DNA from: SB11 sp965222995
GTDB lineage: Bacteria > Bacteroidota > Bacteroidia > UBA8524
Length of the DNA stretch: 64,000 nucleotides
Direction of reading: 5' to 3'
NCBI GenBank assembly: GCA_965222995.1
Contig: OZ244977.1
Location: forward strand, 3,162,001 to 3,226,000
A model generated the notes under the pieces. It had not been told where the DNA came from. It saw nothing but the letters and a program-made list of their open reading frames with translations, and did no database searches. Numbering within the stretch: the first letter of the stretch is position 1; every line of letters begins with the position of its first letter. This document shows positions 53,643 to 62,315 of this stretch, piece by piece. The position numbers were made by a program, and so were the translations under genes.

Positions 53643-54542
53643 TTACTCTTTCTCGTTTTCTCCACCATCTTGCGGTGGGTTTTCTTCTTTAGGCTTTGTT
53701 GTTTCTTGCTTCTTTTTCTCAGCCTCTTCTTTTTTATGTTTGCGTTCTGCTTCGCGAAGGGCTTTTTTTCTTGCCTTTTCTTCTGCCCGTTTCTTTTTAG
53801 CCGCTTTCTTAGCCGCCTTTTTCTCCGCCAGTTTTCTTTTCTTTTCTGCTTTTAATGAATCTTGTACTGCCCTTTTACGTTTACGCTCATCTATTTTTAG
53901 TTGCTTTAACGAGTCTTGTTTGGCTTTTTCGGCAGCAATTATTTTTTGCTTTTCGCGCTTTATGGAATCCTGAATGGCTTTTTGTCTGTTTTTCTCACGG
54001 GTTTGCTCTCTTTTCTCTTGCCTGCGTTCTAAATCCCTGTCAATTTTCTCATAGTTAGGTGTTTCTTCCACTTCCCGTTTCAAAATGCGTAAATCTTCAC
54101 CTAAGTACCAGTTATCATTTAATTTAATAACAGTAAAATATAGTGTCCCTCCCCTATTTCTATAGCGGCAGTCAATTTCTACATTACTGTATTTTTTCCC
54201 ATCGTAGCTTTGCACAATATGCCGCAAATCTTCCATCTCCATTTTCTTTAGCGGCATTTTTATAGCCTTTGCCTGCTTAGTCAAACTTTTAAAGGAACGC
54301 CGCAAAGAAATAACCATACTTTTTTGCGAAATAAGAATTTGCTGCGCCTGACGCTCCATATCCAAAGAATCGTAAGTGGCACTTAACTGCTTATAAGTAG
54401 GGATAAACTTTTTCAGACTATCAAACTTTTCATACTTCAGTGCCTTAAAAATAGAATCGCACAAATCAGGCAAAGACTGTGCTTTTGCCTCCACCCCGAT
54501 AAAAAGAAAAGAAATAAGTATGTAGCGAAAAAAATGCCTCAT
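53643..54542 (-). CDS. Secreted protein with Lys/Arg/Glu-rich C-terminal coiled region
   Basis: 299 residues. Signal peptide about 1-22 (GVEAKAQ). A compact N-terminal domain (about 23-150) with EIDCRYRNRGGTLYFTVIKLNDNWYLGEDLR resembles an NTF2- or DUF-type fold. The last 140 residues are a highly charged helical/coiled-coil region (repeats like KEREAKK, KAEKKRKLAEKKAAKKAAKK and AIQDSIKREKQ, AVQDSLKAEKKR) ending in a Pro/Glu tail. Length and charge suggest binding to peptidoglycan, nucleic acid or an anionic surface. Function unknown. A TAACTTTG box lies 8 bases upstream. Confidence 0.7.
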   Translation of the reverse strand: MRHFFRYILISFLFIGVEAKAQSLPDLCDSIFKALKYEKFDSLKKFIPTYKQLSATYDSLDMERQAQQILISQKSMVISLRRSFKSLTKQAKAIKMPLKKMEMEDLRHIVQSYDGKKYSNVEIDCRYRNRGGTLYFTVIKLNDNWYLGEDLRILKREVEETPNYEKIDRDLERRQEKREQTREKNRQKAIQDSIKREKQKIIAAEKAKQDSLKQLKIDERKRKRAVQDSLKAEKKRKLAEKKAAKKAAKKKRAEEKARKKALREAERKHKKEEAEKKKQETTKPKEENPPQDGGENEKE

Positions 54543-54550
54543 TAATCACG

Positions 54551-54558
54551 CAAAGTTA
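54551..54558 (-). promoter_or_regulatory. -7 box TAACTTTG (charged secreted protein)
   Basis: Exact TAnnTTTG match, minus strand, 8 bases before ATG 54542. Confidence 0.55.
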
Positions 54559-54619
54559 ATGTTCTTAGTGTTTATATGTTTGTTATAGTAAACGTAAACC
54601 CTTGGGGGTAAATTATTCC

Positions 54620-54627
54620 TACTTTCG
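54620..54627 (+). promoter_or_regulatory. -7 box TACTTTCG (DUF255 gene)
   Basis: TAnnTTCG form, 10 bases before ATG 54638. It lies between an earlier in-frame start at 54602 and the true start, so it favours ATG 54638. Confidence 0.55.
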
Positions 54628-54637
54628 TACCCATATT

Positions 54638-56662
54638 ATGTCAAACTCAACACACAAGCACACCAATAAGTTAATTAATGCCAGTAGCCCTTACCTACTG
54701 CAACACGCCCACAACCCTGTAGACTGGATGGAGTGGAATAAGGATGCATGGCAAAAGGCGAAGAATGAAGATAAACTGGTATTGGTGAGTATTGGCTACA
54801 GTGCCTGCCATTGGTGCCATGTTATGGAGCGTGAGAGCTTTGAAAACGAAGATATTGCTGCCTTAATGAACGAGTATTTTGTATGCATTAAAGTTGACCG
54901 TGAGGAACGCCCCGATGTTGACCAAGTATATATGGATGCAGTACAATTAATTAGCGGGCGAGGCGGTTGGCCGCTAAATATGTTTTGTTTGCCTGATGGA
55001 AGACCATTACATGGGGGGACCTATTTCCCAGCTCGGGAATGGTCTCAACTATTGATGCAGTTAGAAAATTTTTACCGAAACAAAAAAGAAGAAGCCTTAG
55101 AGTTTGCCACCAAACTAACCGATGGTGTGCAAAATATGGATGCCTTAAATATTAAACCTGAAAATACACCTTTTACTGTTGAAGATATTGACACCATGGT
55201 TACCGCTTGGGCAGAGCAGTTTGATTGGAAAGAAGGGGGAAACCAACGCGTACCTAAGTTTCCAATGCCCAATAATTGGCAATTTTTGCTCAATTATCAT
55301 TTACTGACTAAAAACGAAAAAGCGGGTGAGTTTTTAAACTTTACACTGGAAAAAATGGCTCGCGGCGGGCTTTACGACCAGTTGGGTGGAGGTTTTACCC
55401 GCTACTCTACCGATGGAGTTTGGCTAGTGCCCCATTTTGAGAAAATGTTGTATGATAACGGGCAATTGGTTTCTGTATATGCTAATGTGTACCGTGCCAC
55501 AGAAAACCCCTTTTATAAATGGGTAATAGAACATACACTCACTTTTATTACGCGTGAACTTACAAGCCCCGAAGGAGGTTTTTATAGTGCTTTGGATGCT
55601 GACAGTGAAGGCGAAGAAGGCAAATTTTACATCTGGAAAAAAGAAGAACTGAAAACCCTATTGGGTGATGATGAAGCCTTATTTAGTGAGTATTACAACA
55701 TTAGCGAAAAAGGAAATTGGGAGCACGGCAACAATATACCCCACACCAAACAAAGCATAGAAGCTTTTGCAGATGCTAAGGGACTTGAAACTTCTGTCGT
55801 TGAACAAAGCCTGAAAAGTAGCACCAAAAAACTTATGGAAGCCCGTGAGCAACGTGTTCGCCCGGGGTTGGATGACAAACAAATATGTAGCTGGAATGCC
55901 CTAATGCTAAAAGGATATGCCGATGCATATTTAGCAACAGGAAATAAAGAATACCTAGATATAGCCTTAAAAAACAAGGGTTTTATTGAGCAACATGTAT
56001 TGTGCGATAAACACTTGTGGCGTATATACAAAGACGGCAAAAGCACCATTAATGCCTTTGTAGAAGACTATGCCTGCCTTATTGATGCATACATACAATT
56101 GTATCAGTGTACTTTTGATACACAACTACTACATACAGCCAACGATTTAGTACAAACCTGTTTTGAAGAGTACTTTAATACTGAAACCAACCTATTTTAC
56201 TTTACCTCTAAAAACGACCCGCCGCTTGTTGCTCGAAAAACCGATACCAGCGATGATGTAATATCATCAGCCAACTCAATACTGGCAGGTACATTGTATA
56301 AACTGGGCTATTACTTAGGCAATAGCAAGTACATTGCCACTACTGATGCTATGGTGGCTAAAATGGCACAGCAGATAAAAAAATACCCCAGCTGGTATAG
56401 CCATTGGGCCAAAGTAGCTTTACTACAAGCCAAAGGATTGTATCAAATAGTGATTATAGGTAAAAATGCAAAAGAACTACATCAAGAGTTTAAAGGCTAT
56501 ATACCCAATGCCATATTTGCAATTAGTGAAACAGAAAACAATGCTTTCCCTCTGTTTAGAGACCGTTATGTTGAGGGCAAAACCTTAATATACGTATGCC
56601 ACAACAATACCTGCCAATTACCCGTAGATAGTGTTGAAAAGGCAATGGAGTTTATTAAATAA
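54638..56662 (+). CDS. DUF255/thioredoxin-domain protein (YyaL, spermatogenesis-associated 20 type)
   Basis: 674 residues from ATG 54638. N-terminal thioredoxin-like DUF255 domain (about 1-165) with LINASSPYLLQHAHNPVDWMEW, CHWCHVMERESF, KVDREERPDVDQVYMDA and GGWPLNMF. A long (alpha/alpha)6 glycosidase-like domain follows (about 180-674; RVPKFPMPNNWQFLLNYH, GGLYDQLGGGFTRYSTD, PHFEKMLYDN). This is the arrangement of YyaL and human SPATA20. The biochemical role of the family is not settled; redox control of, or action on, a sugar-related substrate has been proposed. Confidence 0.9.
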   Translation: MSNSTHKHTNKLINASSPYLLQHAHNPVDWMEWNKDAWQKAKNEDKLVLVSIGYSACHWCHVMERESFENEDIAALMNEYFVCIKVDREERPDVDQVYMDAVQLISGRGGWPLNMFCLPDGRPLHGGTYFPAREWSQLLMQLENFYRNKKEEALEFATKLTDGVQNMDALNIKPENTPFTVEDIDTMVTAWAEQFDWKEGGNQRVPKFPMPNNWQFLLNYHLLTKNEKAGEFLNFTLEKMARGGLYDQLGGGFTRYSTDGVWLVPHFEKMLYDNGQLVSVYANVYRATENPFYKWVIEHTLTFITRELTSPEGGFYSALDADSEGEEGKFYIWKKEELKTLLGDDEALFSEYYNISEKGNWEHGNNIPHTKQSIEAFADAKGLETSVVEQSLKSSTKKLMEAREQRVRPGLDDKQICSWNALMLKGYADAYLATGNKEYLDIALKNKGFIEQHVLCDKHLWRIYKDGKSTINAFVEDYACLIDAYIQLYQCTFDTQLLHTANDLVQTCFEEYFNTETNLFYFTSKNDPPLVARKTDTSDDVISSANSILAGTLYKLGYYLGNSKYIATTDAMVAKMAQQIKKYPSWYSHWAKVALLQAKGLYQIVIIGKNAKELHQEFKGYIPNAIFAISETENNAFPLFRDRYVEGKTLIYVCHNNTCQLPVDSVEKAMEFIK

Positions 56663-56672
56663 TTTCCCTTCC

Positions 56673-56698
56673 CATTCTTCGACTTCGCTCAGAATGAC
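56673..56698 (-). repeat. Small palindromic element (GTCATTCTGAGCGAAGTCGAAG type)
   Basis: Read in reverse: GTCATTCTGAGCGAAGTCGA then AGAATG. Same family layout as the elements at 51254 and 56783. Directly downstream of the DUF255 gene. Confidence 0.5.
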
Positions 56699-56782
56699 GC
56701 TTCGCTCGTGCCCCCTTGTAATGACAAAGCGCGCGGGCAGTCATGTTAAATTTATTTCAGTATCCGCGGGTTAATATCGCGC

Positions 56783-56808
56783 AGATTCCGAAACGAGTTC
56801 GGAATGAC
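56783..56808 (-). repeat. Small palindromic element (GTCATTCCGAA...GGAATCT)
   Basis: 26 bases, arms ATTCCGAA / TTCGGAAT (56785-56805), ends identical in form to the 51254-51279 element but in reverse orientation. The whole 56663-56866 intergenic stretch is GC-richer than the rest and consists mostly of such repeats. Confidence 0.6.
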
Positions 56809-56866
56809 TTCTCCCACTTCACCCATAAAAATATTTCAAGCGGCTATTGCTAAAAAACAAAAACCA

Positions 56867-56874
56867 TAGTTTTG
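56867..56874 (+). promoter_or_regulatory. -7 box TAGTTTTG (flavin reductase)
   Basis: Exact TAnnTTTG match, 8 bases before ATG 56883; it overlaps the longer frame and so rules out an upstream start. Confidence 0.6.
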
Positions 56875-56882
56875 TACCAACT

Positions 56883-57776
56883 ATGCTAGAAATTATACCC
56901 GGCGAAGTTTCAACCGCCAAATTACACGGATATATGCTTTCGGCAATTGCGCCGCGCCCTATATGTTTTGCCAGTACGGTAGATAAAGACGGTAATGTAA
57001 ACCTTAGTCCCTACAGCTTTTTTAATGCTTTTGGTAGTAACCCTACTACGCTTATATTTTCACCTGCTCGTAGGGTACGCAACAATTCCATTAAGCACAC
57101 TTTAGAAAACGTATATGAGACCAAAGAGGTATGTATAAATGTAGTTACTTACGAAATTGTACAACAAATGAGCCTTGCCAGTACCGAGTATGATAAAGGA
57201 GTAAACGAATTTGTGAAAGCCGGCTTTACTGAATTGGCTTCTGACCTAATTAAAGCTCCTCGCGTAAAAGAAAGCCCCGTGCAGTTTGAGTGTAAAGTTC
57301 GAGAGGTAATAGAAACCGGACAAGAAGGTGGTGCAGGAAACCTAATAGTATGCGAAATACTTAAAATGCATATTAGTGAAGATATTTTAGGTGAAGACGG
57401 AACTATAGACCAACACAAAATACATTTAGTATCGCGCTTGGGGAAAAACTGGTATGGCAAAGCTTTTGGCGATGCTTTGTTTGAAATTGAAAAACCTCTT
57501 GCCACAAAAGGCATAGGAGTGGATGCCATTCCCAACGATATACGCTTGAGCCATGTACTTACAGGCAATAATTTAGGGCAATTGGGTAATGTAGAAAGCT
57601 TACCCACGGATGAGGACATAGCTGCTTATAAACAAGAAAATACAGAACTGGCAGAATTATTTACCCGACTTTCTACCGACCCTGATAACCTAAAAGAGCA
57701 ACAACATATTTTGGCTAAAAACTTGCTTAGTGAAGGTAAAACAAAAGAGGCTTGGAAGGTACTTTTAGCTAAGTAA
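56883..57776 (+). CDS. Flavin reductase-like (FMN-binding split barrel) protein
   Basis: 297 residues from ATG 56883, chosen because a -7 box at 56867-56874 lies between it and any earlier start. FMN-binding barrel about 15-195: IAPRPICFASTVDKDGNVNLSPYSFFNAFGSNPTTLIFSPAR, and KEVCINVVTYEIVQQM. The C-terminal 90 residues are an unusual helical extension (LGNVESLPTDEDIAAYKQE, EWKVLLAK-like end). Reduces flavin with NAD(P)H or binds FMN for another role. Followed by a second flavoprotein gene after 41 bases. Confidence 0.85.
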   Translation: MLEIIPGEVSTAKLHGYMLSAIAPRPICFASTVDKDGNVNLSPYSFFNAFGSNPTTLIFSPARRVRNNSIKHTLENVYETKEVCINVVTYEIVQQMSLASTEYDKGVNEFVKAGFTELASDLIKAPRVKESPVQFECKVREVIETGQEGGAGNLIVCEILKMHISEDILGEDGTIDQHKIHLVSRLGKNWYGKAFGDALFEIEKPLATKGIGVDAIPNDIRLSHVLTGNNLGQLGNVESLPTDEDIAAYKQENTELAELFTRLSTDPDNLKEQQHILAKNLLSEGKTKEAWKVLLAK

Positions 57777-57817
57777 GCTTCAAAAACCTTTCTATATACT
57801 AAACGGTTATATATATA

Positions 57818-58399
57818 GTGAATATACAGATACAGTCAGGCTCTCCCAGAAAAGATTCGTTGTCGTTGCGGGTAGCCAAAGCCATACACAACCACGTACA
57901 TGCAGCGCATACCAGTTCTGTAATAGATTTTAATAACTACGATATTCCATTTCTAAATGCAGGCAGGATAAATAAAGGGGTTTTTACTCCTTTTCAAAAA
58001 CAATTGATTGAGGGTTGGGATGCTGCCGATTTAGTTTTTGTTATCTCTCCCGAGTATAACTGGTTTCCCAGTGCCGAACTGGTGAACACTATACACCAAT
58101 TGGGCAGCCGTGATTATAAGCATTTGTTTGATAACAAGGTATTTGCCTTTGTTGGTGTTTCAAGCGGACGCGGAGGGCGAATACCTACTATGCAGCTAAC
58201 TACTATTTATAATAAACTGTTTAATGTATTCAGTACCCATGCTTTTAGTAGCGGAAAAACCTTTGAATCACAATTTACAGGTCAGGTACTGGATGAAAAC
58301 GGGAACTCTTTAGGAAATGCAGAATACGACAAAGGTTTAAATGCCTTTATTGATTATTCTGTTGAGTTGACCCAACGCTGGGTAAACGGAAAATCTTAA
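57818..58399 (+). CDS. NADPH-dependent FMN reductase-like protein
   Basis: 193 residues, GTG start. Flavodoxin fold: MNIQIQSGSPRKDSLSLRVAKAI (phosphate-binding loop GSPRKDS), DLVFVISPEYNWFPSAELVNTIH (second FMN loop) and KVFAFVGVSSGRGG. Family members reduce FMN, quinones, azo compounds or chromate. It is a natural partner for the flavin reductase-like protein upstream. The stop codon overlaps that of the convergent hydrolase gene by 4 bases. Confidence 0.85.
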   Translation: MNIQIQSGSPRKDSLSLRVAKAIHNHVHAAHTSSVIDFNNYDIPFLNAGRINKGVFTPFQKQLIEGWDAADLVFVISPEYNWFPSAELVNTIHQLGSRDYKHLFDNKVFAFVGVSSGRGGRIPTMQLTTIYNKLFNVFSTHAFSSGKTFESQFTGQVLDENGNSLGNAEYDKGLNAFIDYSVELTQRWVNGKS

Positions 58400-59076
58400 G
58401 CAAAAAAAGTAGTGATTTTATAGGCTATTCTATCGGTGTCTACTTGCTCGTATGGGTGCGGAGTATTGGGCATAACCAATAATCGGCTATTATTAAGTTT
58501 TCTAAACACACTAATGGTTTCTTCTAAACTTACCATTCGGTCCTTGTCACCAATACCCAATTGCACGGGTATATCTATTTTGCTATAACTCTCATCTGCT
58601 AGCGGAGGAATATTACCCATTTCCAGTAACATTTCTGCTGTTTTTTGGCAAAGTATCTCCCAATCATTACCGTGCACCTTTTCTAAATGTTTGGCAAAAG
58701 CAGGTACTTTTTCTTTTAGTTTCTCGGTATTTAGCATTCGGGCTTCGGTAGCAGCAATTTCAGGAGACCAAAGCTGTTTAGTGCCTAAAGTCATTATTTT
58801 ATGGATGGGAGCCAGTTTATTTGCCGCTATATATAAGGCTATATATCCTCCCATACTATGCCCAAAAACATTTACCTCTCCATCAATAGCATTGTTTATA
58901 TAATTGCTAATTTCAAGTGCATAATTATGTATTGAGAGTTTTCCAGGCACTTCACTTCCTCCATGCCCTGAAAGTGTTGGGGTAAAAAGCTTAAATTCTT
59001 TTTCTAATAGAGGTTTCACGGCGTCAAACTGACCGCCATACCCCAATGCTCCGTGCAATAACAATAGGTTTCTCAT
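58396..59076 (-). CDS. Alpha/beta hydrolase
   Basis: 226 residues. LLLHGALGYGGQFDAV (oxyanion region), nucleophile elbow GHSMGG, a lid region about 100-160, and the late PNTPHPYEQ with the catalytic His. No signal peptide, so cytoplasmic. Substrate unknown. It starts 2 bases after the DinB gene on the same strand, so the two form an operon. Confidence 0.88.
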   Translation of the reverse strand: MRNLLLLHGALGYGGQFDAVKPLLEKEFKLFTPTLSGHGGSEVPGKLSIHNYALEISNYINNAIDGEVNVFGHSMGGYIALYIAANKLAPIHKIMTLGTKQLWSPEIAATEARMLNTEKLKEKVPAFAKHLEKVHGNDWEILCQKTAEMLLEMGNIPPLADESYSKIDIPVQLGIGDKDRMVSLEETISVFRKLNNSRLLVMPNTPHPYEQVDTDRIAYKITTFFA

Positions 59077-59078
59077 AA

Positions 59079-59534
59079 TTAAACTAGTTTTCTTAAAGCC
59101 ATGGCATAACCAAAGTGCAAACCCTCATGCACTGTTAAAAATTGTATCGCATCATCAATACTGTTTAGCTCTACTCCATAACTGGTAGAATAGGTTTTGT
59201 ATGAGGTAAAAAAACCACTATTGTAATCATTTACCAAAGCTTCAAAAGTACCGGTAGTAAGTTGTTTTAGCTCTTCCAGCTCATTGGTGGTGATATCTGC
59301 TTCAGGTTTGGTTCCTTTGCGATATTTATCAATTAATTCCTGACTGATTTTAGGTTCATATCCTGATACAACATAGCACAACAACTGTTGTGTAACTGTA
59401 ATATGTCCGAAATTCCAAGCGATGTTATTACTGCACCCTTCGGGAACTGTATTAAGCTGTTCTAAACTCAACCCTTCCACCAAATCCAAAAAATTCTCAC
59501 GGGTTTGTTGAAGTATTGAAAATGTTTTCTCCAT
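59079..59534 (-). CDS. DinB-family protein
   Basis: 151 residues, four-helix DinB/YfiT-like fold: FSILQQTRENFLDLVEGLSLEQLNTVPEG, WNFGHITVTQQLLCYVVSG (His one) and LTVHEGLHFGYAMALRKLV (His two and three). These proteins bind a metal and some act in thiol-dependent transfers such as bacillithiol S-transferase. Operon with the alpha/beta hydrolase. Confidence 0.88.
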   Translation of the reverse strand: MEKTFSILQQTRENFLDLVEGLSLEQLNTVPEGCSNNIAWNFGHITVTQQLLCYVVSGYEPKISQELIDKYRKGTKPEADITTNELEELKQLTTGTFEALVNDYNSGFFTSYKTYSTSYGVELNSIDDAIQFLTVHEGLHFGYAMALRKLV

Positions 59535-59596
59535 TTAGTGTGCAAGATACTTAACCCTCCCAAAATATTTATATGGTCAAAGCTTTCTTATAGTCT

Positions 59597-59618
59597 CCCT
59601 CCCTTAAATAAGGGAGGG
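59597..59618. repeat. Inverted repeat left of the M20 gene
   Basis: CCCTCCCTT / AAGGGAGGG, 9-bp perfect arms, loop AAAT. The AAATAAGGGAGG 12-mer (59606-59617) is repeated exactly at 60884-60895 on the other side of the amidohydrolase gene. Confidence 0.6.
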
Positions 59619-59672
59619 CAAATATCGATTATTAAGCCTTTCTGTTATTTCGGGAGGGTTCTAACAATTTCC

Positions 59673-59680
59673 TACCTTTG
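59673..59680 (+). promoter_or_regulatory. -7 box TACCTTTG (M20 gene)
   Basis: Exact TAnnTTTG match, 6 bases before ATG 59687; a leaderless transcript is predicted and an upstream TTG start is ruled out. Confidence 0.6.
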
Positions 59681-59686
59681 CATTTC

Positions 59687-60880
59687 ATGGAAAATTTAAA
59701 AGCCAGAATAAAAGAATTAGCCAATAAGTATAGTGAGGATAATATAGCCAATCGTAGGCATTTGCATAGTCACCCTGAATTATCGTATCAGGAATATGAA
59801 ACGGCAAAGTTTGTAGAACAACGCTTAACAGAGTACGGTATTACACGCTTTGAGCGCAAAGCCAATACGGGTGTAATAGGGATTATTGAGGGAAAAAATC
59901 CAAGTAGCAAAACCATTGCACTTCGTGGTGATATGGATGCTTTGCCCATCACTGAGGCGAATGATGTACCCTATAAATCTCAAAACGAGGGGGTAATGCA
60001 TGCCTGTGGGCACGATGTACATACTACTTCATTATTAGGTACTGCACGCATTTTAAACGAGTTAAAAGATGAGTTAGAAGGAACTATAAAACTGGTTTTC
60101 CAGCCCGGTGAAGAGAAAATACCCGGTGGAGCCTCTTTATTAATAAATGAGGGTGTTTTAGAAGCCCCTAAAGTAGAGCGCATGATTGGGCAGCATGTTC
60201 TACCGCATTTGGAAGCCGGAAAAATAGGTTTCCGTAGCGGCTTGTATATGGCAAGTGCCGATGAGTTGTACATTACCGTTAAAGGTAAAGGCGGGCACGG
60301 TGCACAACCTCAACAAAATATTGACCCTGTGCTTATTGCCAGCCATATAATTGTGGCTTTGCAACAAATTATTAGCCGCAACAGTAGCCCGCTTGACCCC
60401 AGCGTGTTGAGCTTTGGTAAGGTAATAGCCAATGGCGCTACCAATGTTATCCCTAATGAAGTGAAAATTGAGGGTACTTTTCGTGCGTTGAATGAAGAAT
60501 GGCGTGCTGATGCTCATAAACGTATGGTGAAAATGGCAGAAAGTATTGCCGAAGGTATGGGCGGCAGTTGCGATTTTGATATACACAAAGGTTACCCTTT
60601 CCTGAAAAATGATGAGGCGGTTACGGCAGCAGCCCGCAGCCATGCCGAAGAGTTTATGGGTAAAGAAAACGTGGTGGATTTGGATATTTGGATGGCATCG
60701 GAAGATTTTGCGTATTACAGCCAGGTAGTACCCAGTTGCTTTTACCGTTTAGGGACGGGAAATTATGCCCGCAACCTAACCAGTAGTGTACATACCCCTA
60801 CTTTTGATATTGATGAAAGTGCCTTAGAAGTGGGCGTTGGGCTAATGGCTTGGATAGCCGTAAAAGAATTGAGCCGATAG
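59687..60880 (+). CDS. M20-family amidohydrolase (N-acyl-amino-acid type)
   Basis: 397 residues from ATG 59687. HSHPELSYQEYETAKF, the zinc motifs GDMDALPITE and HACGHDVHTTSLLGTA, VFQPGEEKIPGGASLLI, the dimerisation-domain segment KGKGGHGAQPQ and YYSQVVPSCFYRLGTG. This is the arrangement of AmaA/HipO-type amidohydrolases, which remove acyl groups (for example from N-acetyl or N-benzoyl amino acids). It is flanked by 12-bp direct repeats. No signal peptide; cytoplasmic. Confidence 0.92.
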   Translation: MENLKARIKELANKYSEDNIANRRHLHSHPELSYQEYETAKFVEQRLTEYGITRFERKANTGVIGIIEGKNPSSKTIALRGDMDALPITEANDVPYKSQNEGVMHACGHDVHTTSLLGTARILNELKDELEGTIKLVFQPGEEKIPGGASLLINEGVLEAPKVERMIGQHVLPHLEAGKIGFRSGLYMASADELYITVKGKGGHGAQPQQNIDPVLIASHIIVALQQIISRNSSPLDPSVLSFGKVIANGATNVIPNEVKIEGTFRALNEEWRADAHKRMVKMAESIAEGMGGSCDFDIHKGYPFLKNDEAVTAAARSHAEEFMGKENVVDLDIWMASEDFAYYSQVVPSCFYRLGTGNYARNLTSSVHTPTFDIDESALEVGVGLMAWIAVKELSR

Positions 60881-60883
60881 GCG

Positions 60884-60905
60884 AAATAAGGGAGGTTTCC
60901 CTCCC
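60884..60905. repeat. Inverted repeat right of the M20 gene
   Basis: GGGAGG / CCTCCC, loop TTTC, carrying the AAATAAGGGAGG 12-mer (60884-60895) also found at 59606-59617. It may end transcription of the M20 gene. Confidence 0.5.
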
Positions 60906-60916
60906 CTCTAAATTAT

Positions 60917-61249
60917 TTACATTGCTATAGCTTCAAATATATCTAAAGATACATCGTCTCTCCAGTGTAGGTGCGAGTGGTTTTTAAGTAACGATTTTGC
61001 TTCTTCAATATCGTTGGCTTGTATAATAGAGTATCCCGTAACTTCACTTTGGTTTTGCGCTTCATTGCCATTGGCATGAATACGGTGTGCACCCATTAAC
61101 GGAGCACCTAAATCAACAAGTTTGTCGCCCATGCTTTCTTTCCAATCCATCCATGGTTTCATACCTGCTTCTTTTTGTTCTGGGGTAGCGTTTGCCATTT
61201 CTGCCATAGCTTCGGCAGGTGCGTGGTAGTGTACAATAAATTTTTTCAT
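60917..61249 (-). CDS. YCII-related domain protein
   Basis: 110 residues, single YCII domain: KKFIVHYHAPAEAMAEM, TPEQKEAGMKPWMDW and GYSIIQANDIEEAKSLLKNHSHL. Members often act as small enzymes or accessory domains; function here unknown. TAGCTTCG box 43 bases upstream. It is alone between convergent and co-directional neighbours. Confidence 0.82.
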   Translation of the reverse strand: MKKFIVHYHAPAEAMAEMANATPEQKEAGMKPWMDWKESMGDKLVDLGAPLMGAHRIHANGNEAQNQSEVTGYSIIQANDIEEAKSLLKNHSHLHWRDDVSLDIFEAIAM

Positions 61250-61292
61250 AATTGCAGTTATATTAAATTGTTTACGATTAATATCCTTATTA

Positions 61293-61300
61293 CGAAGCTA
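61293..61300 (-). promoter_or_regulatory. -7 box TAGCTTCG (YCII gene)
   Basis: TAnnTTCG form, minus strand, 43 bases before ATG 61249. Confidence 0.45.
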
Positions 61301-61369
61301 AATCAGATATTTGGACACTTTATATCAAAGAATTTTAAATAATTGTGTTAAAGCACCATACTTTAACTT

Positions 61370-62311
61370 CTACATCATCCCCGATGCTATTTTGAAAAGA
61401 AAAAACCCATAGAAAATAATAAATAATATCCCTTCGTAGGGCGATACTTTTTTATCAAGTGTGAGTAAATAGAAAAATAGTGATGCTACCAGCAAAGCGG
61501 GTAGTGAAAACGTTAATAAATCTGCAGGCACTTTTATGTCTCCAGCCAGCCCCACCAAACCCGGTATTGCGAGTGAGTTAAATACACAAGAACCTAAAAC
61601 ATTACCTATTGCCATTTCTGCCTTGCCTTGACGAATGGCTGATATATTTACTGATAATTCAGGCAATGTGGTTCCTAATGATAATGCTGTTAGTGATATT
61701 ATAGAGGGGGGAATTTCTGCTATCCCTGCCATTTTCTCAATGGCTAATACCGTATAATCAGCCCCGAAATATATGCCCACTGCACAACCCAAAAGAGCCA
61801 TTACATATTTTGTAATCCCTTCTTTAGGTTTGTCAACATCCTCTAAAATTACTTCTGCTTTATTGCCTGAGTATAGAATGTAAATAGTATATGTGGCAAA
61901 GGCTGCTAATAGAAATAAACCTTCAGGAAAGGCAATTACCCCATCATACATTACCAAGCCTAAAAGGAAGGCTCCCCCCAGCATAAAATGCAGGTCTATC
62001 ATTATATACTGGCTACCTAAATCTATTCGCTTTTTTGCCAATAGAGCTGCCACACCAGCTATTAAGAAAATATTAGAAATATTAGCTCCCAGTATATTTC
62101 CTGATACAATGCCCGAAGCACCTTTATTTACTGCTAAAAATCCCGAAATAAGCTCTGGTAACGATGTTCCTATACCGATGATAAATACTCCGATAACAAA
62201 AGGAGATAAGCCAAAGTGCAGCCCTAGTTTTTCTGCTGCCGTAGTGAAATATTTTGATGAAACTAATAAAACGGTTAAGCTAACTATAAAAACGGCTATC
62301 CATGTAAGCAT
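61370..62311 (-). CDS. CaxA-like sodium/calcium exchanger
   Basis: 313 residues, ten predicted membrane segments. The two alpha repeats are GTSLPELISGFLAVNKG with GNILGANISNIFLI (about residues 48-90) and LGTTLPELSVNISAIRQG with GNVLGSCVFNSLAI (about 212-250), which hold the acidic ion ligands. Bacterial homologues (YrbG/CaxA) exchange Ca2+ for Na+ or H+. A TAAATTCG box lies 4 bases before ATG. Upstream neighbours are lipid A and ABC genes. Confidence 0.9.
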   Translation of the reverse strand: MLTWIAVFIVSLTVLLVSSKYFTTAAEKLGLHFGLSPFVIGVFIIGIGTSLPELISGFLAVNKGASGIVSGNILGANISNIFLIAGVAALLAKKRIDLGSQYIMIDLHFMLGGAFLLGLVMYDGVIAFPEGLFLLAAFATYTIYILYSGNKAEVILEDVDKPKEGITKYVMALLGCAVGIYFGADYTVLAIEKMAGIAEIPPSIISLTALSLGTTLPELSVNISAIRQGKAEMAIGNVLGSCVFNSLAIPGLVGLAGDIKVPADLLTFSLPALLVASLFFYLLTLDKKVSPYEGILFIIFYGFFLFKIASGMM

Positions 62312-62315
62312 ATAG

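Noticed and set aside
53632..53973. Long open frames antisense to the Lys/Arg/Glu-rich protein gene
   Set aside because: They are rich in Phe/Ser/Cys/Leu, which is what the complement of AAG/GAA-rich codons produces, and have no start context or homology. Treated as shadows of the real minus-strand gene.
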